A stretch of 21,042 nucleotides of DNA, from positions 1 through 21,042 of the forward strand of contig JANMNC010000105.1 in the NCBI GenBank assembly GCA_031373695.1. Direction: 5' to 3'. This document shows positions 1-7,785 of the stretch, piece after piece. The position numbers were made by a program, and so were the translations under genes. Source of the DNA: Methylotenera_A sp031373695 (GTDB taxonomy: Bacteria; Pseudomonadota; Gammaproteobacteria; Burkholderiales; Methylophilaceae). How positions within the stretch are numbered: the stretch's first letter is position 1; each line of letters begins with the position of its first letter. The notes beneath the pieces are model-generated. The model did no database searches. It saw only the letters and a program-made list of their open reading frames with translations, and was not told the origin of the DNA.

Positions 1-554
1 AAACCACTTTCATTTATCCACGGGTACATTTGCGGCCAAGAGCTAATGCGCTGTTGGTGTATGTGCGGCGCAAATAATTCTGTCAGGCTAGAACAAACAC
101 TTTCTTGCCAGCTACGTTGTTTGGCAAAATTCACATAGGCATCTACTGCAAACTTCACCCCTGGGCTTACCATTTTTAAGCTGGTCACTTGCTCGCGCGT
201 TAAACCGACTGCCTCACCCAGTTGAACCCAAGCCTCAATACCACCGACTGCCTTCTTGCCATCCTCGTCTACCCCGTCGTGGTCAGTAATGCGCACAATC
301 CACTGTTTACGCACTTCCACATCATCACAGTTAGATAAAATCGCTGCGTCTTTCATTGGTATGGAAATTTGATAATAAAAACGGTTGGCTACCCAGCACT
401 GCAATTGCTCTTTGGTCAATTTACCCTCATACATCATCACATGAAATGGATGATAGATATGATAACCCTTACCTTTTTCGCGCAGTTTGTCTTCAAACTC
501 TTCGCGCGTCCAAGGAATACTTTGGGACATATTGTCTTTGGTCAATGCGTTCAT
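1..554 (-). CDS. pqqC: Pyrroloquinoline-quinone synthase PqqC (partial, 3' end outside window)
   Basis: The cofactor-less oxidase PqqC performs the last step of PQQ synthesis, the ring closure and multi-electron oxidation of the intermediate AHQQ, in the cytoplasm. Translating the minus strand from the ATG at 552-554 gives 184 residues that match the family closely from memory, including YHIYHPFH, WVANRFYYQ, IPMKDAAI, DHDG, GGIEAW and SSLTELFAP. The full protein is usually about 250 residues, so roughly the last quarter lies beyond position 1; this is a window edge, not a truncation. The start is supported by an AAGGAA Shine-Dalgarno at the right distance, lying across the end of pqqB. Only 9 bases separate it from pqqB, so the two are co-transcribed. 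A second Met at residue 9 is a less likely start. Whether the downstream part is fused to PqqD cannot be seen. Confidence 0.96.
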   Translation of the reverse strand, partial: MNALTKDNMSQSIPWTREEFEDKLREKGKGYHIYHPFHVMMYEGKLTKEQLQCWVANRFYYQISIPMKDAAILSNCDDVEVRKQWIVRITDHDGVDEDGKKAVGGIEAWVQLGEAVGLTREQVTSLKMVSPGVKFAVDAYVNFAKQRSWQESVCSSLTELFAPHIHQQRISSWPQMYPWINESG

Positions 555-563
555 GCTAGTTCC

Positions 564-1481
564 TTAAAGGATAATATCCATACCGTCATAGGCAACTTCG
601 ATTTTATGTTGATTCAATATCGCGCGTTCTGCTGAATCTTCCCGCAATATTGGATTGGTATTATTAATATGAATTAGGACCTTACGGACATCACCAAATT
701 CATTTAATTTTTCAATCATGCCGCCTTCGCCAGATTGTGGGTTATGGCCAATACTGCGTGCAGTTTTGGTCATTAAACCCATATCAATCATCTCGGTATT
801 GGTCCAAAACGTACCATCTACCATAATGCAATCTGCTTGACTCATTAATACGGGCAAGTGTGGTTCAATCTCACCTAAGCCTGGTGAATACCAGCATTTT
901 TTACCTGTACTGATTTCTTCAATTAGCACACCAATCGTGTCACCTGGGTGAGGGTCGTTACGATGTGGCGAATATGGTGGCGCGGCACTTTTTAGCGCTA
1001 CAGCGGTAAATCGTAGATTAGGCACATTAGGAATCTCAAAACTGGCATTACCATCTATTGGTAAATTATGACGATTAATACCACAGTAGTGACCAAGAAT
1101 ATTTAACACTTGATTGCCTGTTGTTAAATCCTCATACACCATATCGGTACAATAAATTTCGCGTTTTACTTTGCCTTCGCGCAACATAAATAAACCTGTT
1201 GTATGATCTATTTGTGCATCAATTAGCACAATTGCTTGTATGCCAGAGTCTCTTATATTTCTACCAGGTTGCAGTGGCGCAAAATCTTGAATTTGCTGTA
1301 ACACATCTGGAGATGCATTGAACAATACCCAATCTACACCATTACCAGAAACACAAATTGAGGATTGCGTACGTTTAGTGGCGTTGATAGTGCCTTTGCG
1401 CAAACCATCACAATTGGGACAATTACAGTTCCATTGTGGAAAACCACCACCTGCGGCTGAACCTAATACATGAATGTGCAT
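564..1481 (-). CDS. pqqB: PQQ biosynthesis protein PqqB (metallo-beta-lactamase fold)
   Basis: PqqB is a metallo-beta-lactamase-fold protein of the PQQ pathway; it has been proposed to hydroxylate the cross-linked Glu-Tyr product of PqqA or to carry an intermediate. The 305 residues match the usual length of about 300. Visible family signs are the N-terminal HVLGSAAGGGFPQWNCNC segment, the structural-zinc cysteines C19, C21 and C24, the degenerate metal-binding motif DAQIDH (88-93) in place of the canonical HxHxDH, and the conserved tail LIHINNTNPIL near residue 270. The start has only a weak purine-rich Shine-Dalgarno. It lies 179 bases downstream of pqqA, beyond an intrinsic terminator hairpin, and 9 bases upstream of pqqC. 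Expression probably depends on read-through from the pqqA promoter, giving far less PqqB than PqqA. Confidence 0.97.
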   Translation of the reverse strand: MHIHVLGSAAGGGFPQWNCNCPNCDGLRKGTINATKRTQSSICVSGNGVDWVLFNASPDVLQQIQDFAPLQPGRNIRDSGIQAIVLIDAQIDHTTGLFMLREGKVKREIYCTDMVYEDLTTGNQVLNILGHYCGINRHNLPIDGNASFEIPNVPNLRFTAVALKSAAPPYSPHRNDPHPGDTIGVLIEEISTGKKCWYSPGLGEIEPHLPVLMSQADCIMVDGTFWTNTEMIDMGLMTKTARSIGHNPQSGEGGMIEKLNEFGDVRKVLIHINNTNPILREDSAERAILNQHKIEVAYDGMDIIL

Positions 1482-1617
1482 ACTAAATATTTCTTAAATA
1501 AAAATGACACTAATTTTAACTGATTAAAATGACGCATGTGAAAATCGCTTGGTTATTTAATCGAGTATCTGATATTAAAAACTGTTGTAATTGTAGTTTT
1601 GTTGCTAGGTTATTTAC

Positions 1618-1645
1618 AAAAAAAGGCCGCCTTATGGCAGCCTTT
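1618..1645 (-). terminator. Intrinsic terminator/attenuator between pqqA and pqqB
   Basis: On the minus strand a 10-bp stem (1636-1645 with 1622-1631, one G-U wobble, 4-base loop) runs straight into a run of seven T (complement of 1618-1624). It lies just after the pqqA stop codon. Partial termination here would give a short abundant pqqA RNA and a minor pqqABC RNA, as is known for other pqq operons. Confidence 0.85.
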
Positions 1646-1660
1646 ATTCTAATAAACAAA

Positions 1661-1732
1661 TTACTTGTTCATTACGTACATTGTAACTTCAAAGCCAAAA
1701 CGCATTTCTGTAGCTGCTGGTGTTGTCCACAT
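1661..1732 (-). CDS. pqqA: PQQ precursor peptide PqqA
   Basis: PqqA is the ribosomally made 23-residue substrate from which PQQ is built: the side chains of one Glu and one Tyr are joined by the radical-SAM enzyme PqqE with the chaperone PqqD. The minus-strand reading frame starts MWTTPAATEM and ends YVMNK, and carries the invariant E-x3-Y pair as E15 and Y19 in FEVTMY. The length is exactly that expected for the family. An AAAGGA Shine-Dalgarno sits about 9 bases before the ATG. It is the first gene of a pqqA-pqqB-pqqC operon and is followed at once by a terminator hairpin. It is too short for ordinary ORF calling and is overlapped by spurious plus-strand frames, so it is easily missed. Confidence 0.97.
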   Translation of the reverse strand: MWTTPAATEMRFGFEVTMYVMNK

Positions 1733-1782
1733 GATATTTTCCTTTAATTGGGTATTGAATAGATTATTTTCCGTAACTAAAC

Positions 1783-1803
1783 CAGATTGCACTAGTCAAT
1801 CTG
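1783..1803. repeat. Inverted repeat (7-7-7) upstream of pqqA, possible operator
   Basis: CAGATTG, 7 bases, then CAATCTG: a perfect 7-bp dyad centred 61 bases before the pqqA start. A -10-like hexamer AATAAT (complement of 1763-1768) would place its -35 position at about 1786-1791, inside the dyad. That is the arrangement expected of an activator site, but no regulator can be named. Confidence 0.4.
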
Positions 1804-1804
1804 T

Positions 1805-1833
1805 TTTTAAGTACAAGCGAAGTATGCTCGCAA
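1805..1833 (-). promoter_or_regulatory. pqqA: Candidate sigma-70-like promoter for pqqA
   Basis: On the minus strand TTGCGA (1828-1833) and TTAAAA (1805-1810) are separated by 17 bases. The match to consensus is only moderate (4/6 and 3/6). The alternative is an activator-dependent promoter with -10 AATAAT at 1763-1768. Which is used cannot be decided from sequence. Confidence 0.3.
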
Positions 1834-1860
1834 TTTTAAATGCACAACAGGCAAAAACAT

Positions 1861-1897
1861 CCAAACACACGTCATGATAATCATGACGTGTGTTTGG
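1861..1897. repeat. Perfect 18-bp-arm palindrome with 1-base centre
   Basis: Arms 1861-1878 and 1880-1897 are exact reverse complements around a single A at 1879. The arms begin CCAAACACACGTCATGAT. On the minus strand the repeat is followed by ATGTTTTTGC, a short T-run; on the plus strand no T-run follows. It lies about 130 bases before pqqA and 143 before the GGDEF-EAL gene. It could be an operator for a dimeric regulator, or a hairpin or terminator in RNA. I see no second copy in the window. Confidence 0.85.
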
Positions 1898-2039
1898 CAT
1901 AGTTATTGCTGGTAAAAATTAAATAGCTAACTACGCAATTTACAAATGTTTACAACCATTAAGTCTGCATAAAAGTAACTAAATTAGTTAGCTGGTAAAC
2001 TATAAATTAATAATTACTCCAGATAAAAAAGGGTAACCG

Positions 2040-4376
2040 ATGATTCAAAACAATCTTAACAATACACATCAGTTTGAATCTGAGCTCACTGTGTTGTTAT
2101 TTAATGATGTTAATAAGTCGTTATTCGCGTCAGTATTGTGTTGTCTCGCATTGATATTTGTAATCGATAAAAATCTACCTACAAACCCATCAATCATTTG
2201 GTCAGTTATTATTTTTATTACTTATTTTTTAAGATACAACACCAAAAAACTTTATATCCAACATAAACCAACTATTTCAGAAAGCCATATTTGGCTTAAT
2301 CGGTTTAGGTTATCAACTGGCGTTTGTGGATTAGCCTGGGGCTCTGCTAGTTTTTTCATATTTCCACAAAGTAATGAAATGCTAGCATTTTTTGCGTTCA
2401 TATTAGGTGGCGTTTGTGCTGGTGCTTTAATCAATTACTCAATTGATTCTATAACGGCTGCTTTATTTGTTGGCGGTGTGGCATTAATGGGTATGCCCGC
2501 ATTTCTAATCAGTGACAATCATTTTTCTAAAATCATTTTATTAGTCACTATTTTCTTTGTTAGCTACGTGGCTTTCGCCAGCAGACGTTTAGCGCGAGGC
2601 TTACTAGACAACTTAAGCTTAAGAATAGAGGCTGAACATCAAAAATCTGAAATTAGCCTTTTGTCACTAAGACAAAACCACCACTTAGAACATACACCTA
2701 TGGGCGTTATAGAATGGGATAAAGCTTTAAACGTTAGCTCTTGGAACAATGCTTGTCACCATATATTTGGATATACCAGTGACCAAGCTATAGGTAAACA
2801 TATCAGCTTTTTTATGCCCAATCTAAGTAAAAAATCCAATGAACATATTGTAGAAATGCTACTAATAGAAGAACAAAATCAAACTAATATTAAAGATATC
2901 ACGCATAAAAATGGCGATATTATTTATTGTGAATGGTTTAACACGGTACTAAAAAATAATCATGATGAAATTTTAGGTTTAGCATCACTGGTGCAAGATA
3001 AAACTGATTTTATTAAATCGCAAGAAGAAATTCACAAACTTGCCTACTATGATGCACTAACAAGCTTACCTAATCGTAGGCTTTTGCATGACAGGCTAAA
3101 CAAGGCAATTACTGCAAGCAAAAACGCTAAGTCTTTCGGAATGATAGCCTTTATAGATTTAGATCATTTCAAAGCAATTAATGATATTAAAGGTCATGAC
3201 GCTGGTGATTTTTTACTAAAAACCGTTGCAGATAGGCTTAAAAGCAGCATACGTAAACAAGATACCGTAGCTAGAATGGGTGGTGATGAGTTTGTATTGG
3301 TATTATCTGATGTTGGCAAAAGTAAAAAAACTGCCAAACTTTATAGCCAAAAAATTATAGAGAAAATTGCCAGTGCCATTAAAATCCCTTTAGAGTATGA
3401 CGGTTACCAGCATCAATGCTCTGCTAGTATTGGCCTATGTGTATTTAAGGGCGACCAACTAAGTACTGAAGAGCTTTTACGTCGCGCAGACATGTCGATG
3501 TATTTAGCAAAAAAACAAGGCCGTAATTGCTATCAGTTTTATGATGACTCACTGCAGCCAAAATACGAATATCAGTTGCAGTTAAAACAAGATTTAAACA
3601 ATGCAATAGCAACAAATCAGTTCCAGCTATATCTGCAAGGCCAATTTGATAGAAACGCAAAAGCGATTGGTGCAGAAGTATTATTAAGGTGGCAACATCC
3701 ACATTTTGGTATGGTTTTGCCTAATGACTTTATTCCGTTGGCAGAAGAAACTGGGCTTATTGTACCAATTGGCTCTTGGGTGATGCAGCAAGCTTGCGCA
3801 TTACTTAAAAAGTGGGAGTGTTCTCCTGATACTCAATCACTGACTATTTCAGTTAATGTAAGCGCTATTCAATTTAATAACCCTGCTTTTATAGATCAAG
3901 TGACCTACGCAATAAAATCAACAGGTTGCAATGCAAAAAAACTCTGTATTGAACTAACCGAAAGCGCTGTAGTAAATAGCATTGAGGATTTAACACTTAG
4001 AATGCAGTTGTTGAGAGACATGGGCATTTCGCTCGCGATTGATGATTTTGGTATTGGCTATTCATCGCTATCGATTCTAAAAGACCTGCCACTGAACGAA
4101 TTAAAGATTGATAAAACCTTTGTACAAGACATTACTAACAGTGGTGTTGAATCAACAATTGTGCGGACAATTCTACAAATGGGTAAAAATCTTAAACTTA
4201 GAATTGTGGCAGAAGGCGTAGAAAGCGAGCATCAACTTGCTTATTTAAGAAACTATGGCTGCAACCTTTTTCAAGGCTATTTTTTCGAGTTGCCCTGCGC
4301 TATAGATGTTTTTGAACAACACTTAAATGAAAAGTTTACTAAAGAATTAAAGGCTAAACAATTAGTTGCTGCGTAA
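2040..4376 (+). CDS. Membrane PAS-GGDEF-EAL cyclic-di-GMP signalling protein
   Basis: This 778-residue protein probably senses a signal and sets the level of the second messenger cyclic di-GMP. The N-terminus (about 27-180) has around six hydrophobic segments forming a membrane sensor of unrecognised type. A PAS domain follows (about 215-330), with an SxxE-type linker (FIKSQEEIHKLAYYDALT). The diguanylate cyclase domain (about 333-500) has an intact GGDEF at 414-418. The phosphodiesterase domain (about 515-760) has E546 in an EVL variant of the EAL motif, and ELTES (E638), DDFG (668-671), K692 and VAEGVE (E725), which are the metal- and catalysis-related positions. Both domains therefore look potentially active, and net direction cannot be predicted. 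It stands alone, divergent from pqqA and convergent with aroG. Its DNA appears richer in A/T codons than its neighbours. Confidence 0.95.
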   Translation: MIQNNLNNTHQFESELTVLLFNDVNKSLFASVLCCLALIFVIDKNLPTNPSIIWSVIIFITYFLRYNTKKLYIQHKPTISESHIWLNRFRLSTGVCGLAWGSASFFIFPQSNEMLAFFAFILGGVCAGALINYSIDSITAALFVGGVALMGMPAFLISDNHFSKIILLVTIFFVSYVAFASRRLARGLLDNLSLRIEAEHQKSEISLLSLRQNHHLEHTPMGVIEWDKALNVSSWNNACHHIFGYTSDQAIGKHISFFMPNLSKKSNEHIVEMLLIEEQNQTNIKDITHKNGDIIYCEWFNTVLKNNHDEILGLASLVQDKTDFIKSQEEIHKLAYYDALTSLPNRRLLHDRLNKAITASKNAKSFGMIAFIDLDHFKAINDIKGHDAGDFLLKTVADRLKSSIRKQDTVARMGGDEFVLVLSDVGKSKKTAKLYSQKIIEKIASAIKIPLEYDGYQHQCSASIGLCVFKGDQLSTEELLRRADMSMYLAKKQGRNCYQFYDDSLQPKYEYQLQLKQDLNNAIATNQFQLYLQGQFDRNAKAIGAEVLLRWQHPHFGMVLPNDFIPLAEETGLIVPIGSWVMQQACALLKKWECSPDTQSLTISVNVSAIQFNNPAFIDQVTYAIKSTGCNAKKLCIELTESAVVNSIEDLTLRMQLLRDMGISLAIDDFGIGYSSLSILKDLPLNELKIDKTFVQDITNSGVESTIVRTILQMGKNLKLRIVAEGVESEHQLAYLRNYGCNLFQGYFFELPCAIDVFEQHLNEKFTKELKAKQLVAA

Positions 4377-4423
4377 TTAAAAGCTAAACTTAAAGATTAA
4401 ATTAAATACACATTTTTTTAACA

Positions 4424-5509
4424 CTAAATTTCGTCTTGCAATCTTTTTTGGCGGCGCACACGCACCGATAATGCTAACTTTTCTAACAGCTCAACCGTAT
4501 CTTGCCAGCCCAAACAAGCATCTGTAATCGACTGTCCGTACGCAAGCTCACAGCCTGGCCTGTGCTCTTGGCGGCCTTCGTTTAAATGCGATTCCACCAT
4601 TACACCTATAATGCGTGCGTCACCCGCAGATAATTGATTTGCGACATCTTGCGCAACTTCTTTTTGCAGTTGGTAGTTTTTTTGGCTGTTAGCATGACTA
4701 CAATCAATCATCAACCTAGGCGCCAAACCCGCATTACCTAAGTTTTCGCATGCTGCATCCACACTTACTGCATCAAAATTAGGGGCTTTGCCACCACGTA
4801 AAATTACATGGCAATCTTCGTTACCTGTTGTAGAAATAATGGCAGATTGACCATCTTTTGTGACTGACAAAAAGTGATGTGGACTAGCGGCTGTTTTAAT
4901 GGCATCAATAGCAACTCGCACACTGCCATCTGTGCCGTTTTTAAAGCCTACTGGGCAAGACAGGCCTGATGCTAACTCACGATGAACTTGTGATTCTGTT
5001 GTGCGGGCGCCAATGGCGCCCCAACTCACCAAATCAGCGGTGTATTGTGGCGTAATGGTGTCTAAAAACTCTGCACCTGCAGGCATACCTAATTCATTTA
5101 CATCGAGTAAAAATTTACGTGCGCGCTCTAAACCTTCATTAATTTGATAGCTACCATCCAAATACGGATCATTAATCAAACCTTTCCAGCCTACAGTGGT
5201 GCGCGGTTTCTCAAAATAAACACGCATAACAATTAACAGATCAGCCGCCAAGGTTTTACGAACTGCTAACAAGCGATGTGCATATTCCATACCAGCTTCA
5301 GTATCATGAATAGAACATGGCCCCACAATCACTAAAAGTCTATCATCTGCTTGATGCAAAATACGATGGATAGCCGCACGAGTTTGCAAAATGTTGTGGG
5401 TTGATTCTGCACTTTCTTTAAGCCGTTGCAATAAAGCTATAGGCGTAACTAGGTCTTTTATTTCGCGAATACGAACGTCGTCCGTCGCCAGTTTTTCAAA
5501 TTGTGTCAT
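4424..5509 (-). CDS. aroG: 3-deoxy-7-phosphoheptulonate (DAHP) synthase, class I (AroG/AroF type)
   Basis: It joins phosphoenolpyruvate and erythrose 4-phosphate to DAHP, the first step of the shikimate pathway, in the cytoplasm. The 361 residues align from end to end with E. coli AroG from memory. The metal ligands are present as C65 in GPCSIHD, H272 in CSHAN, E306 in MVESH and D330 in SITDAC. The KPRTTVGWKG phosphoenolpyruvate-site segment and SQVHRELASG are intact. The N-terminal tail TDDVRIREIKDL matches the part of AroG involved in feedback inhibition, so an allosteric enzyme is likely, but its effector (Phe, Tyr or Trp) cannot be read. It is last in the gyrA-serC-pheA-hisC-aroG operon, 11 bases after hisC, a slot often held by tyrA in other Proteobacteria. 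I find no convincing terminator in the 47 bases before the convergent GGDEF-EAL gene. Confidence 0.95.
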   Translation of the reverse strand: MTQFEKLATDDVRIREIKDLVTPIALLQRLKESAESTHNILQTRAAIHRILHQADDRLLVIVGPCSIHDTEAGMEYAHRLLAVRKTLAADLLIVMRVYFEKPRTTVGWKGLINDPYLDGSYQINEGLERARKFLLDVNELGMPAGAEFLDTITPQYTADLVSWGAIGARTTESQVHRELASGLSCPVGFKNGTDGSVRVAIDAIKTAASPHHFLSVTKDGQSAIISTTGNEDCHVILRGGKAPNFDAVSVDAACENLGNAGLAPRLMIDCSHANSQKNYQLQKEVAQDVANQLSAGDARIIGVMVESHLNEGRQEHRPGCELAYGQSITDACLGWQDTVELLEKLALSVRVRRQKRLQDEI

Positions 5510-5520
5510 TGTTTATTGTA

Positions 5521-6657
5521 TTAATTATTTTGATTCAATATTTGTTCTAATACTACTAAAAATCTTGCATTCTCACTGAATAAGCCAATGCTTACACGCA
5601 AATATTCAGGCATTTCATAGTTAGCAATCGGCCTTACTATGACGCCATTTTGCAATAATTGTTGGTTTACTTTTGCGGCATCATTCACTTTAAAACTAAT
5701 AAAATTGGCATACGAGCTAATATATTGCAAGCCAAGCTTTTCTAAACCAAGCTTGAGCTGCGCCATACCAGCTTGATTTAGCGCATAGCTGCGCTCAACA
5801 AAGCTTTCATCGTTAAGGCTTGCAACTGCTGCAGCTTGGGCAATACTGTTAACATTAAAGGGCTGACGCACTCGGTTAAGCATGTCAGCCACACTCGCGT
5901 GCATTAATCCAAAGCCTATTCTTAACCCAGCTAAGCCATAAGCTTTAGAAAAAGTGCGCGATATAATTAAATTTTGAAACTCACCTAACCAAGCAATCGC
6001 TTCAGATTTATGCACAGGCGACAAATACTCATCGTAAGCTTCATCTAGTACCACCAAAATATTGCTTGGCACTTGTTTTAAAAATTCTTTTAATTCATCT
6101 TTTGCAATTAAAGTGCCTGTGGGATTATTGGGGTTTGCAATAAAAATCAAGCGTGTTTGGGCAGTGATAGCTTTTAGAAAACCATCTAGATCATGGCTAT
6201 AATCTTTGGCTGGCACAACCACGCCAGTAGCGCCAACTGCTTGTGTTACTAATGGATAAACCGCAAACGCATGCTGCGAATAAATAGTTTCACAACCCCC
6301 ATGAATAAAAGCGCGGGCCACAAGCTCTAATATATCGTTAGAGCCGTTACCGAAAACTATTTGGTTATTTGAAACGTTAAATTTAGCTGCAACTGTCTCA
6401 CGCAACGCAAAGCTATTGCCATCTGGGTATCGCGCGATATCATGCACAGCCTCGTCTATTGCCATTTGCGCTTTTGGGCTAATGCCTAGCGGATTTTCGT
6501 TTGAAGCTAATTTAACAATATCGGCCTCGTTCAAGCCCATTTCGCGTGCAAGCTCAGCGATAGGCTTACCACCTTGGTATGGTGCAATCGCACGGATATA
6601 TTCGGGCGCCAAATTGCTTAAATTAGTATTGGCTAAATTGATACTGGTAACATTCAT
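5521..6657 (-). CDS. hisC: Histidinol-phosphate/aromatic aminotransferase (HisC family)
   Basis: This is a PLP-dependent class I/II aminotransferase of 378 residues. Family signs in order are LASNENPLG (50-58), ARYPDGNS, NGSNDILE, ANPNNPTGT (174-182), LDEAYDEY with the PLP-ring aspartate, SRTFSKAYGLAGLRIGFG with the Schiff-base lysine K238, and LRVSIG near the C-terminus with the substrate-carboxylate arginine. By sequence it is HisC. By location, after pheA and before aroG, it corresponds to the HisC copy of the Pseudomonas-type supraoperon, which is thought to transaminate phenylpyruvate and/or prephenate as well as histidinol phosphate. A phenylalanine-forming role is therefore plausible. 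If the genome has no second hisC it must serve both pathways. It starts 17 bases after pheA. Confidence 0.93.
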   Translation of the reverse strand: MNVTSINLANTNLSNLAPEYIRAIAPYQGGKPIAELAREMGLNEADIVKLASNENPLGISPKAQMAIDEAVHDIARYPDGNSFALRETVAAKFNVSNNQIVFGNGSNDILELVARAFIHGGCETIYSQHAFAVYPLVTQAVGATGVVVPAKDYSHDLDGFLKAITAQTRLIFIANPNNPTGTLIAKDELKEFLKQVPSNILVVLDEAYDEYLSPVHKSEAIAWLGEFQNLIISRTFSKAYGLAGLRIGFGLMHASVADMLNRVRQPFNVNSIAQAAAVASLNDESFVERSYALNQAGMAQLKLGLEKLGLQYISSYANFISFKVNDAAKVNQQLLQNGVIVRPIANYEMPEYLRVSIGLFSENARFLVVLEQILNQNN

Positions 6658-6674
6658 GCAAAAAACCTATTAAT

Positions 6675-7757
6675 TTAAACTACGGCTATTGGGTATGAAC
6701 CAAGCACTTTAAGAAAAGAAGCGCGTTGCTGGCAATCGTGCAATGCCGCTTTCACTTTTTCATCAAGCTGATGGCCTTCAATATCTACAAAAAAAACATA
6801 ATCCCATAAACCTTGTTTAGATGGACGAGACTCAAATTTGGTCATACTGACACCATGACGAGAAAGCGGTTCTAACAATTGCACCATCGCGCCTGGTTTG
6901 TTTTGTGAAGTCATCACAACAGAGGTTTTATCATAGCCAGATGCGGCAACCTCATGCTTACCTAACACTAAAAAACGTGTGGTATTTTTAGGGTCATCTT
7001 CAATGTTTTCTGCTAATACATTCAAATTAAATAGCTCTGCAGCACGCTTGCTGGCTATAGCTGCCGCAAAAGTACCATCTGCCGACACAAGCTCATGAAT
7101 CATCTGCGCGGCGAATGCATTGCTTGTTACAGGTTCGCGCTGCGCACGCGGCAGTGTTTTATTTAGCCATTCATGGCACTGCGATAGTGACTGGCTATGC
7201 GAAAAAACATGACTAATTTGCGCAATATCGGCTTGTTTAGATAATAAACAATGATGAATTGGCAGTGTAATTTCACCACAAATTTTAAGTGGGCTAGCCA
7301 GCAACAAATCTAGCGTTAATCCAATCGCACCCTCAGTTGAGTTTTCTACTGGTACAACACCATAATCAGCCTGCCCAGCTTCTAAGGTGCGAAAAACCTC
7401 ATCGATGCTGCCACAAACCACTGCACTACGACCCAAACCAAATTGTTTGAGAGCGGCTTCTTCGCTATAAGTGCCTAATGGACCTAAAAAAGCAATTGAA
7501 AGCTCTTTTTCTAAGGCACGGCAATTCGACATCACGCCACGAAAAATATGGCTGACCGCTTCGCTAGACAATGGGCCTTTATTATTGGCCTGTAAGCGGC
7601 GCAGAACTTGGGCTTCACGCTCTGGACGATAAATCACGCCATCATCTTTTAAGCTGCCAATGGTGCGCGCTAATGCTGCACGCTCATTCACCAGCGTTAA
7701 AATCTGCTCATCAATGGTATCAATTTGGTCGCGATGCTGTTTTAGTTGTTCACTCAT
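6675..7757 (-). CDS. pheA: Bifunctional chorismate mutase/prephenate dehydratase (P-protein)
   Basis: It converts chorismate to prephenate and then to phenylpyruvate, the committed steps to phenylalanine. Of 360 residues, 1-85 form an AroQ chorismate mutase (IDTIDEQIL, then the RPEREAQVL segment at 44-52). About 86-265 form the prephenate dehydratase domain with GPLGTYSEEAA (92-102), VPVENSTEGA and the catalytic TRF at 260-262. About 275-360 form a C-terminal ACT domain with GAMV (289-292) and ESRP (309-312), the motifs that bind phenylalanine, so feedback inhibition is expected. Length and domain order are normal. It follows serC by 28 bases and precedes hisC by 17 bases. No strong Shine-Dalgarno is visible, which suggests translation partly coupled to upstream genes. 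Confidence 0.97.
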   Translation of the reverse strand: MSEQLKQHRDQIDTIDEQILTLVNERAALARTIGSLKDDGVIYRPEREAQVLRRLQANNKGPLSSEAVSHIFRGVMSNCRALEKELSIAFLGPLGTYSEEAALKQFGLGRSAVVCGSIDEVFRTLEAGQADYGVVPVENSTEGAIGLTLDLLLASPLKICGEITLPIHHCLLSKQADIAQISHVFSHSQSLSQCHEWLNKTLPRAQREPVTSNAFAAQMIHELVSADGTFAAAIASKRAAELFNLNVLAENIEDDPKNTTRFLVLGKHEVAASGYDKTSVVMTSQNKPGAMVQLLEPLSRHGVSMTKFESRPSKQGLWDYVFFVDIEGHQLDEKVKAALHDCQQRASFLKVLGSYPIAVV

Positions 7758-7785
7758 GTTTTAAACTCATGGTTTAGTGACCTAT

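Larger units (their letters stand above)
1733..2039. promoter_or_regulatory. Divergent intergenic region between pqqA and the GGDEF-EAL gene
   Basis: This 307-base AT-rich stretch holds no credible gene. It must carry the promoters for pqqA (minus) and the cyclic-di-GMP gene (plus). Two inverted repeats stand out and are listed separately: a 7-7-7 dyad at 1783-1803 and a 37-bp palindrome at 1861-1897. No clear sigma-70 promoter is visible for the plus-strand gene; its start is preceded by a modest AAGGG Shine-Dalgarno about 8 bases upstream. Confidence 0.7.

Noticed and set aside
1..554. pqqC as a truncated pseudogene
   Set aside because: The reading frame is open and well conserved to position 1; it only appears short because the window ends.
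1529..1877. Plus-strand open frames opposite pqqA and its leader
   Set aside because: They are antisense to a clearly real pqqA with its hairpin, lack Shine-Dalgarno sequences and show no recognisable protein features.
4377..4423. Shared terminator between the convergent GGDEF-EAL and aroG genes
   Set aside because: The spacer is A/T-rich with a T-run on the plus strand but I find no stem of more than a few base pairs.
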